From an uncultured Collinsella sp. (GTDB lineage: Bacteria; Actinomycetota; Coriobacteriia; Coriobacteriales; Coriobacteriaceae): 64,000 nt of DNA. This document shows positions 40,788 through 49,453 of the stretch, in pieces. A program made the position numbers and the translations under genes. Numbering within the stretch: the stretch's first letter is position 1; the number at the start of each line of letters is the position of its first letter. Where the stretch lies: positions 7,945 through 71,944 of the forward strand of contig UQID01000010.1 in NCBI GenBank assembly GCA_900541045.1. The letters run 5' to 3'. The notes under the pieces were generated by a model, which ran no database searches, was not told the origin of the DNA, and worked only from the letters and a program-made list of their open reading frames with translations.

Positions 40788-42416
40788 CTAACCTCGAGCC
40801 TCTTCCAACATCTGCTTGGCATGTGCCAGGCTTGCCTCAGATTGATCGCCACTCAGCATACGGGCGATCTCAGCGATGCGGGCGTCCCCGGTCACCTCAT
40901 CCAGATGCGTCTGGGGAACGTCGCCGGGCTCTTTGCTCACCACGTAGTGTTTGTCGGCCATGACAGCGACCTGCGCCAGGTGGGTTACGACAATCACCTG
41001 ATGCGTAGCGGCGAGATCTGCCAGCACGCTCGCGAGGGCACGTGCTGTAGAGCCGCCGACACCGGCATCGACCTCGTCGAACACCAGCGTATCCACGCCG
41101 TCCGCGTTACCGAGAACGACCTTGCTCGCCAGCATGACGCGGCTCAGCTCGCCGCCCGACGCAATGCGGCGCAGGGGGCGCGGCGTCAATCCGGCACCAC
41201 TGCGATACAAAAGCTCATAGCTCGAAGGCCCCGCCAGCGTCCATTCGGCACGCGGAAGATCGCGCGACTCCCAAACGAGCTCGGCGTCGCCCATCTCCAG
41301 GCGCGCCATCTGACGGCCAACCTCGTGGCAAAAGCGAGGGGCTGCGGTATTCCGCACGCGTTTAAGCGCCTTGGCAGCAGCAAAAAGCTCGCGTTCGGCA
41401 CACCCGAGCGCCTCGCGAGCCTTCTTGATCCGCTCATCACCATCATCGACCAGCGACAACAGCTCTTGTGAGCGGTCGCGCATGGCAAAGACATCGTCCA
41501 TGGTGGGCCCCCACTGACGCAGTAGGGCCTTAAGATCGGAATAGCGCTCGCGCATACGAGCCAGCTCGCGCGGATCGAAGGCGACCCCATCGCGATAGGT
41601 GCGCAGCTCGTTGGCACAATCCTCAAGCGAGATACAGGCATCCGAAAGCGCATCGGCGATATCACCCAGCTTGCGGTCGACGGCCGCCATGCGGGAAAGC
41701 TCCGCCACGGCACTGTTCACGGCATCGAGCGCTCCCCCTTCAGCTGCAAGCGATGCATGGGCATCGTTGGCCGTGGCCACCAACACCTCAGCATGCTCGG
41801 AGCGCGGCAGCAGCTCCTCGAGCTCCTCATACTCACCCGGCTTGGGGTCGACATCGGCGATGCGCTCCAGGGCGAAGCGCGCCTCCTCAACGCGACTCCC
41901 CTGCGCACGCGAGGCCTCTTCGACGCGACGGACCTCCTTGGCAGCCGCACGCGATGCCTTAAAGCAAGCACGGTAGTGCTCGAGCGCCTCGAGTGCCGGG
42001 CGCCCTGCCCAGGCATCGACCATGGCAACATGATGCGCCGGGTCGAGCAGGCGCTGGTGCTCGTGCTGACCGCAAAGATCCATCATCACACCGACGCGCT
42101 CCGAAAGTTCGCGCACGCTGGCGATGCGGCCGTCAATTTTTACGCGGCTGCGGCCCTCGGCAGAAAGGCTGCGCCGCACGGTGACGCCCTCCGTGTCATG
42201 CGGGCCATCAAACAGGCGCGCCTCGACGCTGGCAAGTGCCTCGCCCTCGCGCACCGTCGACGAATCCGCGCGCTCGCCCAAAATGAGCTTGAGCGCCGAG
42301 AGCAACGCGGTCTTACCGGCGCCGGTTTCTCCGGTCAGAACCGTTAAGCCCGCGCTCGGAACCAACGTCGCCTCGCGAATGAGTGCAATGTTGGAAACCT
42401 GCAGCTCATCGATCAT
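40788..42416 (-). CDS. recN: DNA repair protein RecN
   Basis: RecN is an SMC-like ATPase acting in double-strand break repair. It has 542 residues, normal for the family. It begins MIDELQVSNIALIREATLV, with Walker A TGETGAGKTALLSALKLILG near residue 30, a central coiled coil (about 150-350), and the C-terminal block ASGGELSRVMLASKVVL with Walker B DTLVFDEVDAGVGG. It overlaps nadK by 11 bases and is last in the long minus-strand run. Confidence 0.96.
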   Translation of the reverse strand: MIDELQVSNIALIREATLVPSAGLTVLTGETGAGKTALLSALKLILGERADSSTVREGEALASVEARLFDGPHDTEGVTVRRSLSAEGRSRVKIDGRIASVRELSERVGVMMDLCGQHEHQRLLDPAHHVAMVDAWAGRPALEALEHYRACFKASRAAAKEVRRVEEASRAQGSRVEEARFALERIADVDPKPGEYEELEELLPRSEHAEVLVATANDAHASLAAEGGALDAVNSAVAELSRMAAVDRKLGDIADALSDACISLEDCANELRTYRDGVAFDPRELARMRERYSDLKALLRQWGPTMDDVFAMRDRSQELLSLVDDGDERIKKAREALGCAERELFAAAKALKRVRNTAAPRFCHEVGRQMARLEMGDAELVWESRDLPRAEWTLAGPSSYELLYRSGAGLTPRPLRRIASGGELSRVMLASKVVLGNADGVDTLVFDEVDAGVGGSTARALASVLADLAATHQVIVVTHLAQVAVMADKHYVVSKEPGDVPQTHLDEVTGDARIAEIARMLSGDQSEASLAHAKQMLEEARG

Positions 42417-43266
42417 GGCGCACTCCGTAGAACACGCGGCTCACCGAGTTATAGAAGCTCTCGGGGCCGTAATCCAGCAGCAGCACATCGCCGGGACCAC
42501 GGCGCACAGCCACGCTCTCGACCGTGCCATCGCAGGTAATAAACTGTCCATCGATGGCGATCGCCGGAACGCTCGGGCGATCATCGGACATAAAGATCTC
42601 CACGACATCGCTCGGCGAGGTCAAAAAAGCGCGAGCCTGAATGGTATGCGGGGCGATGGGCACACAGACCATGCCCGTGTAATCGGGGCTGACGATGGGG
42701 CCGCCGGCGGAAAGCGCATAGCCGGTGGAGCCAGTCGCCGTCGAAACGACCACGCCGTCACCGCGCAGGCGGTCGATATGATGGCCGGACACCGTGATGT
42801 CAAATTCGACCATATCGGACAGGGGCCCGCGCGTAAGCGCCATATCGTTGAGGGCAAACGTGCGCACAACATCCTTCGTGCCGTCTTCGCGAACCGAAAC
42901 AATATCGGCGGCGATGGTGGCACGGCGGCTCACATGGAGCTCGCCGGACAGGGCATCGCTCACGACCTGCAAAATGTCGCGCTCCTCGGGGCTCGCGGCC
43001 GTCAAAAAACCCAAATGACCATAGGAAAGACCCAAAATGGGAATCTCACGGTAGTTGAGAATGCGGGCGGCACGCAGCAGCGTGCCGTCGCCGCCGAGCG
43101 TAATAACCAAGTCGGCATCGTCAACATCGGGCGCGCTCTGGATCTTGGAGCGCTGATCGGCAGCCCATGCGACCTCGTAGCCCTGGCGCGAAAGCCAAAG
43201 CTCGAGCATCAGGCCGCTCTCGACCGCCTCTTGCTTGTAGTAATTGGGAACCAGAAAGACCTTCAT
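42406..43266 (-). CDS. nadK: NAD kinase
   Basis: The enzyme phosphorylates NAD to NADP. It has 286 residues with ITLGGDGTLLRAARIL, the family GGDG motif near residue 55, YGHLGFLTAA, and the NAD-site block DGVVVSTATGSTGYALSAGG. It overlaps tlyA by four bases (ATGA) and recN by eleven, so it is translationally coupled in the tlyA-nadK-recN order common in Gram-positive bacteria. Confidence 0.96.
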   Translation of the reverse strand: MKVFLVPNYYKQEAVESGLMLELWLSRQGYEVAWAADQRSKIQSAPDVDDADLVITLGGDGTLLRAARILNYREIPILGLSYGHLGFLTAASPEERDILQVVSDALSGELHVSRRATIAADIVSVREDGTKDVVRTFALNDMALTRGPLSDMVEFDITVSGHHIDRLRGDGVVVSTATGSTGYALSAGGPIVSPDYTGMVCVPIAPHTIQARAFLTSPSDVVEIFMSDDRPSVPAIAIDGQFITCDGTVESVAVRRGPGDVLLLDYGPESFYNSVSRVFYGVRHDR

Positions 43267-44075
43267 AGCGTTGCAGCTTTCTCGCTCAAAACCGATACCT
43301 GGGATTGCAACTCAGCCTCGGCGCGCTCGCCGGGCGCAAACCTCGTGCCGTACAAGAAAAACTCAACGTTGCCCTTGGCGCCGTGGATGGGCGACACGCA
43401 CACGTCGAGCGGGAACAGGCCCTTGGCGGCAAAAAGCTCGATCGCCGCCGTGAGCGTATCGCGACGGACGGCGGGGTCGGTCACGATACCGCCCTCGCCC
43501 ACCAGCGCAGCCGGCGCCTCAAACTGGGGTTTTACGAGCGTGCAAAACGAACCCGAAGGCTTCAGGCACGCCAGCACGGCGTCGATGATATTCGCGATAC
43601 TCGTAAACGACACGTCGCAGACAGCCAAGTCGATAGAGCCGCCATAGCCGAGCTCGGGCAGCTGCGTCACGTTGGTGCGCTCGTGGAGCGTCACGCGCTC
43701 GTCTTGGCGAAGCGACCAATCAAACTGAGCGCGACCCACATCGACCGAAACGACTGTGGCGGCGCCGCGCTTGAGCAGGCAATCGGTAAAGCCGCCCGTG
43801 GAGCATCCCACATCGAGGCAGGCAAGGCCCGTGGGATCGATACAAAACGCATCGAGCGCGCCCTCGAGCTTGAGCCCGCCGCGCCCAACGTAGGGAATAC
43901 GACCCTTCACGTGCAACGGCAGGCCCGGCGTCACCTTAAGGCCCGGTGAGGTCAAACGCTCGCCGCCACTCGAGACCAAGCCGGCCATAAGAGTGCGAAG
44001 GGCATCCGCGCGATCGGCGCAGATGCCCTGTGAAATCAGTTCGTCATCGAGACGCACACGTTTCATGAATGCCAT
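43263..44075 (-). CDS. tlyA: TlyA-family rRNA 2'-O-methyltransferase
   Basis: TlyA proteins methylate 16S and/or 23S rRNA at cytidine 2'-OH and influence capreomycin susceptibility in mycobacteria. The ATG at 44075 overlaps the xseB stop (TGATG) and gives 270 residues; a TTG one codon earlier is possible, as is the Met at 44066. The N-terminal S4 RNA-binding domain (KRVRLDDELISQGI) is followed by an FtsJ-like methyltransferase with CLDVGCSTGGFTDCLL and DVSFTSI. The C-terminus is conserved (KGNVEFFLYG). Confidence 0.93.
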   Translation of the reverse strand: MAFMKRVRLDDELISQGICADRADALRTLMAGLVSSGGERLTSPGLKVTPGLPLHVKGRIPYVGRGGLKLEGALDAFCIDPTGLACLDVGCSTGGFTDCLLKRGAATVVSVDVGRAQFDWSLRQDERVTLHERTNVTQLPELGYGGSIDLAVCDVSFTSIANIIDAVLACLKPSGSFCTLVKPQFEAPAALVGEGGIVTDPAVRRDTLTAAIELFAAKGLFPLDVCVSPIHGAKGNVEFFLYGTRFAPGERAEAELQSQVSVLSEKAATL

Positions 44076-44341
44076 CAACCATTCGTATCCGGAGACGCGG
44101 CCTGGCTATCCTGGGATTCGTTTGCCGCATCCTCATCGTATTCCTGCTCGAGCTTATCGGCCTCACGAGGCGTCAACTCAAACTTATCGACCATATCGAC
44201 CGCACGGGAGCCCAGCTCGATCGCCTCGTCAAACAGATCGAGCGAACGCTCCAGGGACGTATCCTTGGAGCGAACGGTCGCGATAATCTGGTCCAAGCGG
44301 TCCGAGATCTCGTCGAAGTTGCGGACGGAACCCTCTGGCAT
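44075..44341 (-). CDS. xseB: Exodeoxyribonuclease VII small subunit
   Basis: XseB has 88 residues and forms helical hairpins around the XseA catalytic subunit. The core FDEISDRLDQIIATVRSKD through SLERSLDLFDEAIEL is characteristic, and the C-terminal 25 residues are acidic and variable. The gene overlaps tlyA and starts two bases after nusB. The large subunit gene xseA, normally adjacent, is not found here. Confidence 0.9.
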   Translation of the reverse strand: MPEGSVRNFDEISDRLDQIIATVRSKDTSLERSLDLFDEAIELGSRAVDMVDKFELTPREADKLEQEYDEDAANESQDSQAASPDTNG

Positions 44342-44343
44342 GG

Positions 44344-44928
44344 CTACTCCTCGACGGTACCGGTCTCGGCCTCGGCGACCTCGGCGCCCTCATCGAGAAC
44401 GCCGGCCGCAGCCTGAGCAGCGGCAACCTTGGCGGCAGCCTCGGCGGCCTGGGCCTCCTCGCGGGCACGGTCCTCGGCCAGTAGCTCCTGATAGAGGTCC
44501 TCGCCCGGCAGCTCCTCGCTACGAGCGATCTTGCCCAGCACGCCGTTGACAAACGACGCGGACTGGTCGGTGCCATAGGCCTTGGCAAGCTCGACCGCCT
44601 CGTTGATCACGATGGCGTCCGAGACCTCCTCGTCGGTGAGGAAGCGCATCTCATAGACGGCGATACGCAGCAGATTGCGGTCGGCACCGGGCATACGCAT
44701 AAGATCCCAGTTCTTGGCGACGGAGCGCAGGGCGCAGTCGATGCGGTCGATGTGCTCGTAGGCACCGCGGCACAGCTCCAGCGCGTAGGGATCGAGGGGA
44801 CCCTTCGAGATCAGGAAATCGCCCTCGAGGACGCGCTCGAGCGGGCTGTCCGTGGCCTCGGCCTGGAACAGCAGCTGCAGCGCCTGACTGCGGGCAAGCG
44901 TACGCCCGCGATAAACCTTAAGGCTCAA
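44344..44928 (-). CDS. nusB: Transcription antitermination factor NusB
   Basis: NusB binds boxA RNA with S10 during rRNA transcription. It has 194 residues; residues about 6-140 are the NusB fold (ARSQALQLLFQAEATD, LLRIAVYEMRFL, DAIVINEAVELAKAYG, SFVNGVLGKIA). The remaining 50 residues are an Ala/Glu-rich acidic tail beyond the usual 140-150-residue protein. It lies between the asp23-like gene and xseB with gaps of 2-3 bases. Confidence 0.95.
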   Translation of the reverse strand: MSLKVYRGRTLARSQALQLLFQAEATDSPLERVLEGDFLISKGPLDPYALELCRGAYEHIDRIDCALRSVAKNWDLMRMPGADRNLLRIAVYEMRFLTDEEVSDAIVINEAVELAKAYGTDQSASFVNGVLGKIARSEELPGEDLYQELLAEDRAREEAQAAEAAAKVAAAQAAAGVLDEGAEVAEAETGTVEE

Positions 44929-44931
44929 AGG

Positions 44932-45294
44932 TTACTCCTTGGGGAAAACGAGGCCGTCGATGCAAACGTCAACGCGCTCGACCTCGACGCCCACCTGGGC
45001 GTCGATGGCGGCAACCACGGCGGCGCGAACGGCCTCGGCGAGTTTCTTGAACGGATAGCCAAAGAACACCACGACGCGCACGGTAAGCGCGAGCTTGTCG
45101 CCGATGACCTCGGCCTCGACCGCCGGCTCAGAAGCCGGGGCCTTGGACGAAAGCATCATGGAGACAAGGTTGGTGGCAAGGTCCTTGACGCCCACGGAGG
45201 CGATGCCCTCGACATCCGTAACGGCGCGCGAGACGATGGCGGTCAGAACATCGGGCGAAATGCCGATGCCGTCAATCTTGATTTCCTGGGGCAT
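44932..45294 (-). CDS. Asp23/Gls24 family envelope stress response protein
   Basis: This is a 120-residue protein with the Asp23 pattern: ISPDVLTAIVSRAVTDVEGIASV, then RVVVFFGYPFKKLAEAVRAA and VEVERVDVCIDGLVF. Members associate with the membrane or wall during alkaline and envelope stress; a direct biochemical role is unknown. The position between efp and nusB is common in Gram-positive genomes (often annotated YqhY). Confidence 0.9.
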   Translation of the reverse strand: MPQEIKIDGIGISPDVLTAIVSRAVTDVEGIASVGVKDLATNLVSMMLSSKAPASEPAVEAEVIGDKLALTVRVVVFFGYPFKKLAEAVRAAVVAAIDAQVGVEVERVDVCIDGLVFPKE

Positions 45295-45318
45295 GAGTCC
45301 TCCTAGAAGAGTTGGTTG

Positions 45319-45882
45319 CTAGACGCGGGAGACGAACTTGCCGTCGCGGGTGTCAACCTTAATGACCTCGCCCTCGTTGAGGTACATGGGGACCTGGATG
45401 ACAGCGCCGGTGTCGATGGTGGCCGGCTTGGTGGAACCCTGGACGGTATCGCCCTTGAAGCCCGGGTCGGTCTGGACGATGGTGGTCTCGATGAACATCG
45501 GCGGGGTCACGCCCATGAGCTCGTCGTCGGCGAAGAGCAGCTGGCAGGTGTCATTCTCGCGCAGCCACTTGGCGTTCTCGCCCACCATATCCTCGGGAAC
45601 GGGAACCTGCTCGTAGGACTCGTTATCCATGAAGATGTAGTCGGCGCCGTCGTTGTAGAGGTACTGGAACTCACGGGTGGTGAGCATGACGCTCTCGAAC
45701 TTGGTGCCGGCGTTGCAGGTGTTCTCGACGACGCGGCCGCTCTTGATGTCGCGGGTCTTGTAGCGCACGAAAGCGCCGCCCTTGCCCGGCTTGACGTGCT
45801 GGAACTCGACGATGGTGTAGACCTTGTCCTTAATGCGGAGACCGAGGCCGTTCTTGAAGTCGGCGGTAGAGATAGTAGGCAT
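45319..45882 (-). CDS. efp: Elongation factor P
   Basis: EF-P rescues ribosomes stalled at polyproline. It has 187 residues and the three beta-barrel domains of the family. It begins MPTISTADFKNGLGLRI; the modifiable tip loop reads HVKPGKGGAFVR, with Lys in the position that is beta-lysylated or otherwise modified in many bacteria. It ends VIKVDTRDGKFVSRV. The ribosome site agaaagg precedes the ATG, and a -10-like TATAAT lies at 45940-45945. Confidence 0.97.
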   Translation of the reverse strand: MPTISTADFKNGLGLRIKDKVYTIVEFQHVKPGKGGAFVRYKTRDIKSGRVVENTCNAGTKFESVMLTTREFQYLYNDGADYIFMDNESYEQVPVPEDMVGENAKWLRENDTCQLLFADDELMGVTPPMFIETTIVQTDPGFKGDTVQGSTKPATIDTGAVIQVPMYLNEGEVIKVDTRDGKFVSRV

Positions 45883-45939
45883 AGCGACCTTTCTTGTTAT
45901 TGGCTAGACGCACAAACGTCCAAATTACATACGAGCGAA

Positions 45940-45945
45940 ATTATA
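45940..45945 (-). promoter_or_regulatory. Candidate -10 box for efp
   Basis: TATAAT lies 58 bp upstream of the efp ATG on the minus strand, downstream of the pepP terminator. The -35 is weak. Confidence 0.4.
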
Positions 45946-45977
45946 CACTTGCAGACGGCGGCTGCGGCGAGCGCATA

Positions 45978-46018
45978 AAAAGAGAACGCGGGACGCCCGA
46001 ATCGATCCGGACGCCCCG
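45978..46018 (-). terminator. Terminator after pepP
   Basis: On the minus strand gcggggcgtccg pairs with cgggcgtcccgc, including two G-U pairs that would be A-C mismatches on the other strand, and ctctttttat follows. This fixes the working strand as minus. Confidence 0.85.
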
Positions 46019-46042
46019 CCTCCAAAAACCCAAATGGATGGT

Positions 46043-47173
46043 TTAGCAATCGATAATATGCAGGTCGTGCGGGGTCTTGGTGAAGGGCTCATAGCCGTTC
46101 TCGGTGACGACGCCGTAGTCCTCCAGGCGCACGCCGCCCACGCCGGGCAGGTACACGCCGGGCTCCATGGTGATAACCGAGCCGACCTCGATGATATTCT
46201 TGCTACGGTTGAAGTTAGGCAGCTCGTGGATGTCGATGCCCACGCCGTGGCCCAGACCATGGTTGTAGTAATCGCCATAGCCGGCATCGCCGATAATCTT
46301 CTTGGAAAGCTTGAAAATGTCGTTGCCCTCGACGCCCGGATGGATAGCGGCGACGCACTCCTCATGGGTGCGGCGCACGAGCGCGTACAGGTCGAGCTGC
46401 TCCTGGGTGGGCTCGCCCATCACGACGGTGCGCGTCATGTCGGAGCGGTAGTCGCAGTAGCCCGCACCGTAATCCATGAGGACAAAGTCGCCCTTCTCGA
46501 TCACGCGGTCGCTCGGGACGGCATGCGGATTGGCGGTGTTGGGACCGCTCGCGACGATGGAGCCAAAGGCCAGGCTGTCGGCGCCGTTGGCGAACATAAA
46601 GTTCTCGAGCTCGTTGCGGACCTGCTTCTCGGTCATGCCGGGCTTAATAAAGCCGAGCATGTGCTGGAAGGCGGCATCGGTAATCGACTGCGCGTGGCGC
46701 ATGAGCTCGATCTCCTCTGCATCCTTGATGGCACGCATCTTGCGGATGTCGTCATGCATCAGCGGCAGCATGCAGGCAACGGAGCGGTCCTCCAGACCAC
46801 GCTGAATACCCTGGTAGAAGTTAATCTGCATGTCATCCTCGACGGCGCAGACGCGGCATTTGTTGGCCGCAATCTTGCCGGCGACCCAGCCGGGGATGGT
46901 GCCCTCGTCCATGTCGTAGACCCAGGGGCTGCCGGCGGGCGTGTTCTCCTCAAAACTGTTGAGATAGCGCGAGTCGGTGTGGAACAGGCACTGATCGGCC
47001 GTAATAAACGCGGCGTGAGGGAACTCGAAGGTGTAATCGAAGACGCCCTTCACGCCCGTGAGCCAACGGAGATTGGCCTCGTCGCGCACGACGATGGCGT
47101 CGTAGCCGCGCTCGGCCATCAGGGCACGGACGCGCTCGATACGACCGGCAGGACCGGCAGCAAACTCAGACAT
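46043..47173 (-). CDS. pepP: Xaa-Pro aminopeptidase (M24 family)
   Basis: The enzyme removes an N-terminal residue preceding proline. The start at 47173 follows aaagga and gives 376 residues. A creatinase-like N-domain (1-130) precedes the pita-bread domain. The metal ligands are visible: Asp in LMDYGAGYCDYRSDMTRT (two Asp), His in HGLGHGVGIDIHELP, Glu in VITMEPGVYLPG and Glu in RLEDYGVV. The gene lies between aroB and efp, the same order as in many Gram-positive genomes. Confidence 0.94.
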   Translation of the reverse strand: MSEFAAGPAGRIERVRALMAERGYDAIVVRDEANLRWLTGVKGVFDYTFEFPHAAFITADQCLFHTDSRYLNSFEENTPAGSPWVYDMDEGTIPGWVAGKIAANKCRVCAVEDDMQINFYQGIQRGLEDRSVACMLPLMHDDIRKMRAIKDAEEIELMRHAQSITDAAFQHMLGFIKPGMTEKQVRNELENFMFANGADSLAFGSIVASGPNTANPHAVPSDRVIEKGDFVLMDYGAGYCDYRSDMTRTVVMGEPTQEQLDLYALVRRTHEECVAAIHPGVEGNDIFKLSKKIIGDAGYGDYYNHGLGHGVGIDIHELPNFNRSKNIIEVGSVITMEPGVYLPGVGGVRLEDYGVVTENGYEPFTKTPHDLHIIDC

Positions 47174-47305
47174 GCAGATTCCTTTCTTGTTGTCCTCATA
47201 AAAGTGGGACGGGTCCCGATCGAAAGACGGATTCGCACGCGATCCGCAACCGATTGAAAACCCGCACCTCAACATGATACGAAAGACGATGGATGTCAAT
47301 AAAAC

Positions 47306-48415
47306 TTAGAGAAGTTCTTTGCGAGAAGCCAAGTAGGCGTGAGCATGGCGCTCAAGAACCTCGTCCTCAACGCTCGTTAGACGAATGGCGCCAAGTGCCG
47401 CGGGCAGCGGCAACATGCTGCGGTTCGAGCGGGCGAACTGCTGCTTGCGGAACTCCTCGATATATGCGGCAGGCTCCAGATCGAAGGCAAGCTCCTCGAT
47501 ACCAAAGTCCTCCAGGCAGTCATCAACCTCAAACACGTAGTCGATATCGAAGTCGCAGGCATCATGTGCTAGGCGCGCCTCAAAGCGCATACCTTCGGAC
47601 AACAGCTGGTAGGCAGGGACCTGCGAAGCGGCATCGCCCAAGCAGGCGCGCAGGGTACGCTCCCCCGTCTTGCCAAAATCGAGCGCATGGCGGGCGCTCG
47701 GGTTCGTGGCCATCAGTACGTCCTTGCGGGCAGTCTGAGACCACTGAACGGCATTGACGAGCGCGACTTCCTCGCCAGCGAGAATCTCGGGGATGGTCTC
47801 GGTAAACTGATTCCAACGGGACTTGCTGCTCGAAAGCATGGTGCCAACAAGTACCGCATAACCGAGCTTGAGGTCCTCGGGGTCCGCTTCGCGAACAAGT
47901 TCGAGGTCACACACGACCAAGCCCGGCTCGGGACGGAACGCGATAGCGGGAAGCGCATTCGCCGACGAGGCGACGAGTGGCTTCATAGTCGTCGCGACCG
48001 TGAGCATGGCGTCGAACGTCGTCGGCAGCAAGGCGCACTCGGTGCGACCGCACCACTGATTGGCACACCAGCAAACGACCGAGCAGGTCGCCGTGTCGCC
48101 GACAGCGACAACGAGATCGTCGCAGGTAATGCCGTTAGCCGACAGGGCGCCAAAAACGGTATCGGCATCGGCCAGCGTAGCACCGGCAGGCGAAACCTCG
48201 AGGACAAGCGGCGACACGGCAAAACCGGCGTCGACCAGCGCATGCTCGACAACCTCGCCAAAACGCTCGGATGTGGCGCTGTTCCAAACCACCATCGCCC
48301 GCTTGGGTTTGCCCACAGCCGAGGCAAACATGCGCGACAGCTCCTCGAACGCGCCCAATCCGACGCGGACATCGACACTGCGGTTTTGGAAATTGATAAG
48401 TTGACGGCGAATCAT
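47306..48415 (-). CDS. AroB-like (3-dehydroquinate synthase family) protein, probably catalytically inactive
   Basis: The start at 48415 is set by the ATGA overlap with aroK and gives 369 residues, normal for AroB. Family relationship is seen in VVAVGDTATCSVVCWCANQW (NAD-site loop) and PTTFDAMLTVATTMKPL. The catalytic parts are lost when aligned by eye. The GHTxGHAIE motif reads GKTGERTLR (residues 248-256), so both His are replaced (Lys249, Arg253). The Glu ligand in the AExxK segment is Val (GYAVLVG), and the third ligand motif HGEAV reads SEGMR. The first Gly-rich loop also lacks GGG. It sits exactly where aroB lies in related genomes. A pseudoenzyme with another role is likely. Confidence 0.8.
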   Translation of the reverse strand: MIRRQLINFQNRSVDVRVGLGAFEELSRMFASAVGKPKRAMVVWNSATSERFGEVVEHALVDAGFAVSPLVLEVSPAGATLADADTVFGALSANGITCDDLVVAVGDTATCSVVCWCANQWCGRTECALLPTTFDAMLTVATTMKPLVASSANALPAIAFRPEPGLVVCDLELVREADPEDLKLGYAVLVGTMLSSSKSRWNQFTETIPEILAGEEVALVNAVQWSQTARKDVLMATNPSARHALDFGKTGERTLRACLGDAASQVPAYQLLSEGMRFEARLAHDACDFDIDYVFEVDDCLEDFGIEELAFDLEPAAYIEEFRKQQFARSNRSMLPLPAALGAIRLTSVEDEVLERHAHAYLASRKELL

Positions 48416-48945
48416 AGCAGTCCACGCTCCAAAAGCATCTCGGCACAAAGGTAGGAAACGTCCTCGAAGGACTTGTTGCGAATATCAAGGGTAATATCGG
48501 CGGCCTGGCGATACAGCGGACGACGATGCTCAAACAGGCGCGCAGCATGCTCGGGCGAGCGGAAATCGGGCCGAGTATCGGAGCGGCGAATCTGGCGCAA
48601 CGAATCCTCAAAGTCGCCTTCGAGGTACACGCAGGTACCCATCTCGTGCATCAGCTCAATGTTTACCGGCGTCTCGACGATGCCACCCCCGCACGATACC
48701 AACAGGCTGCGCTCGCTTTGAAGCGAACGGAGTGCCGAGGTCTCGAGCTCGCGAAAACGATCCTCGCCTTCGGTCTTAAATATCTCGGTCACCGACTTGC
48801 CGCATCGACGCACAACCAAACGATCGGTATCGATGAATCGACGCTTGAACATAGTGCCCACGTTGCGCGCAAGCGTCGACTTGCCCGCGCCCAAAAAGCC
48901 GATAAAGAAGATATGGTCACAGCCGTGTTTGATGTGCTGGGACAT
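48412..48945 (-). CDS. aroK: Shikimate kinase
   Basis: The enzyme phosphorylates shikimate using ATP. It has 177 residues, the usual length. Walker A is FIGFLGAGKSTLARN (residues about 14-28), followed by FIDTDRLV with the shikimate-binding Asp and FRELETSAL. CGGGIVETP contributes to shikimate binding, and the lid has RRPLYRQAAD. The active-site motifs appear intact, unlike the adjacent AroB-like protein. It overlaps the AroB-like gene by four bases and starts 8 bp after yqeG. Confidence 0.93.
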   Translation of the reverse strand: MSQHIKHGCDHIFFIGFLGAGKSTLARNVGTMFKRRFIDTDRLVVRRCGKSVTEIFKTEGEDRFRELETSALRSLQSERSLLVSCGGGIVETPVNIELMHEMGTCVYLEGDFEDSLRQIRRSDTRPDFRSPEHAARLFEHRRPLYRQAADITLDIRNKSFEDVSYLCAEMLLERGLL

Positions 48946-48953
48946 GGCGAAAC

Positions 48954-49451
48954 CTATTCCTCGCAGGGAAGGTCGCGCAGGGCCCGGCGCTCAAAGATAC
49001 GGAAGATCTGCGTGTACCACAGGTCCTGGGTTGCCTGCGGCTTGACCAGAATGGTATCGACGCCGGCAAAGTTACCGCTCCACACGTCCGTGTAAAGCTG
49101 ATCGCCGATTAGCACGGCCTCGTTAGCCGTGGCCCCCAGGCGCTTAAGGCCCGCCTTCAAGGCAAACGGAGCGGGCTTCATGGCGTGGCTGATGGCCTCG
49201 AGCCCCAACTCGCGCGCCGATGCCATGACCTGGTCGCGATGCCAGTTGTTGGACACCATGCACAGCTTAAAGCCCTTAGCATGGGCGGCCTCGAGCCAGG
49301 CGGAAACTGCAGCGGGTACCTGCTCGGTATCACGCGGCACCAGGGTGTTGTCGCGATCGAGCAGAATGGCGCGCTTGCCGTCGGCCCAGAGGGTATCGAG
49401 GTCGATGCGATCGACCGAGGCAACATATCGTTTGGGGCTAAAAATCCTCAT
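48954..49451 (-). CDS. YqeG-family HAD phosphatase
   Basis: This 165-residue phosphatase carries the HAD motif I LLDRDNTLVPRD, motif II MVSNN, and motif III KPAPFALKAGL with GDQLYTDVWSGNF. Related proteins are phosphatidylglycerophosphatase-like (Pgp3/GEP4) or of unknown specificity. The ATG at 49451 is three bases beyond the mltG stop; a TTG at 49463 would add four residues. It lies in the mltG-yqeG-aroK order. Confidence 0.87.
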   Translation of the reverse strand: MRIFSPKRYVASVDRIDLDTLWADGKRAILLDRDNTLVPRDTEQVPAAVSAWLEAAHAKGFKLCMVSNNWHRDQVMASARELGLEAISHAMKPAPFALKAGLKRLGATANEAVLIGDQLYTDVWSGNFAGVDTILVKPQATQDLWYTQIFRIFERRALRDLPCEE

Positions 49452-49453
49452 GA

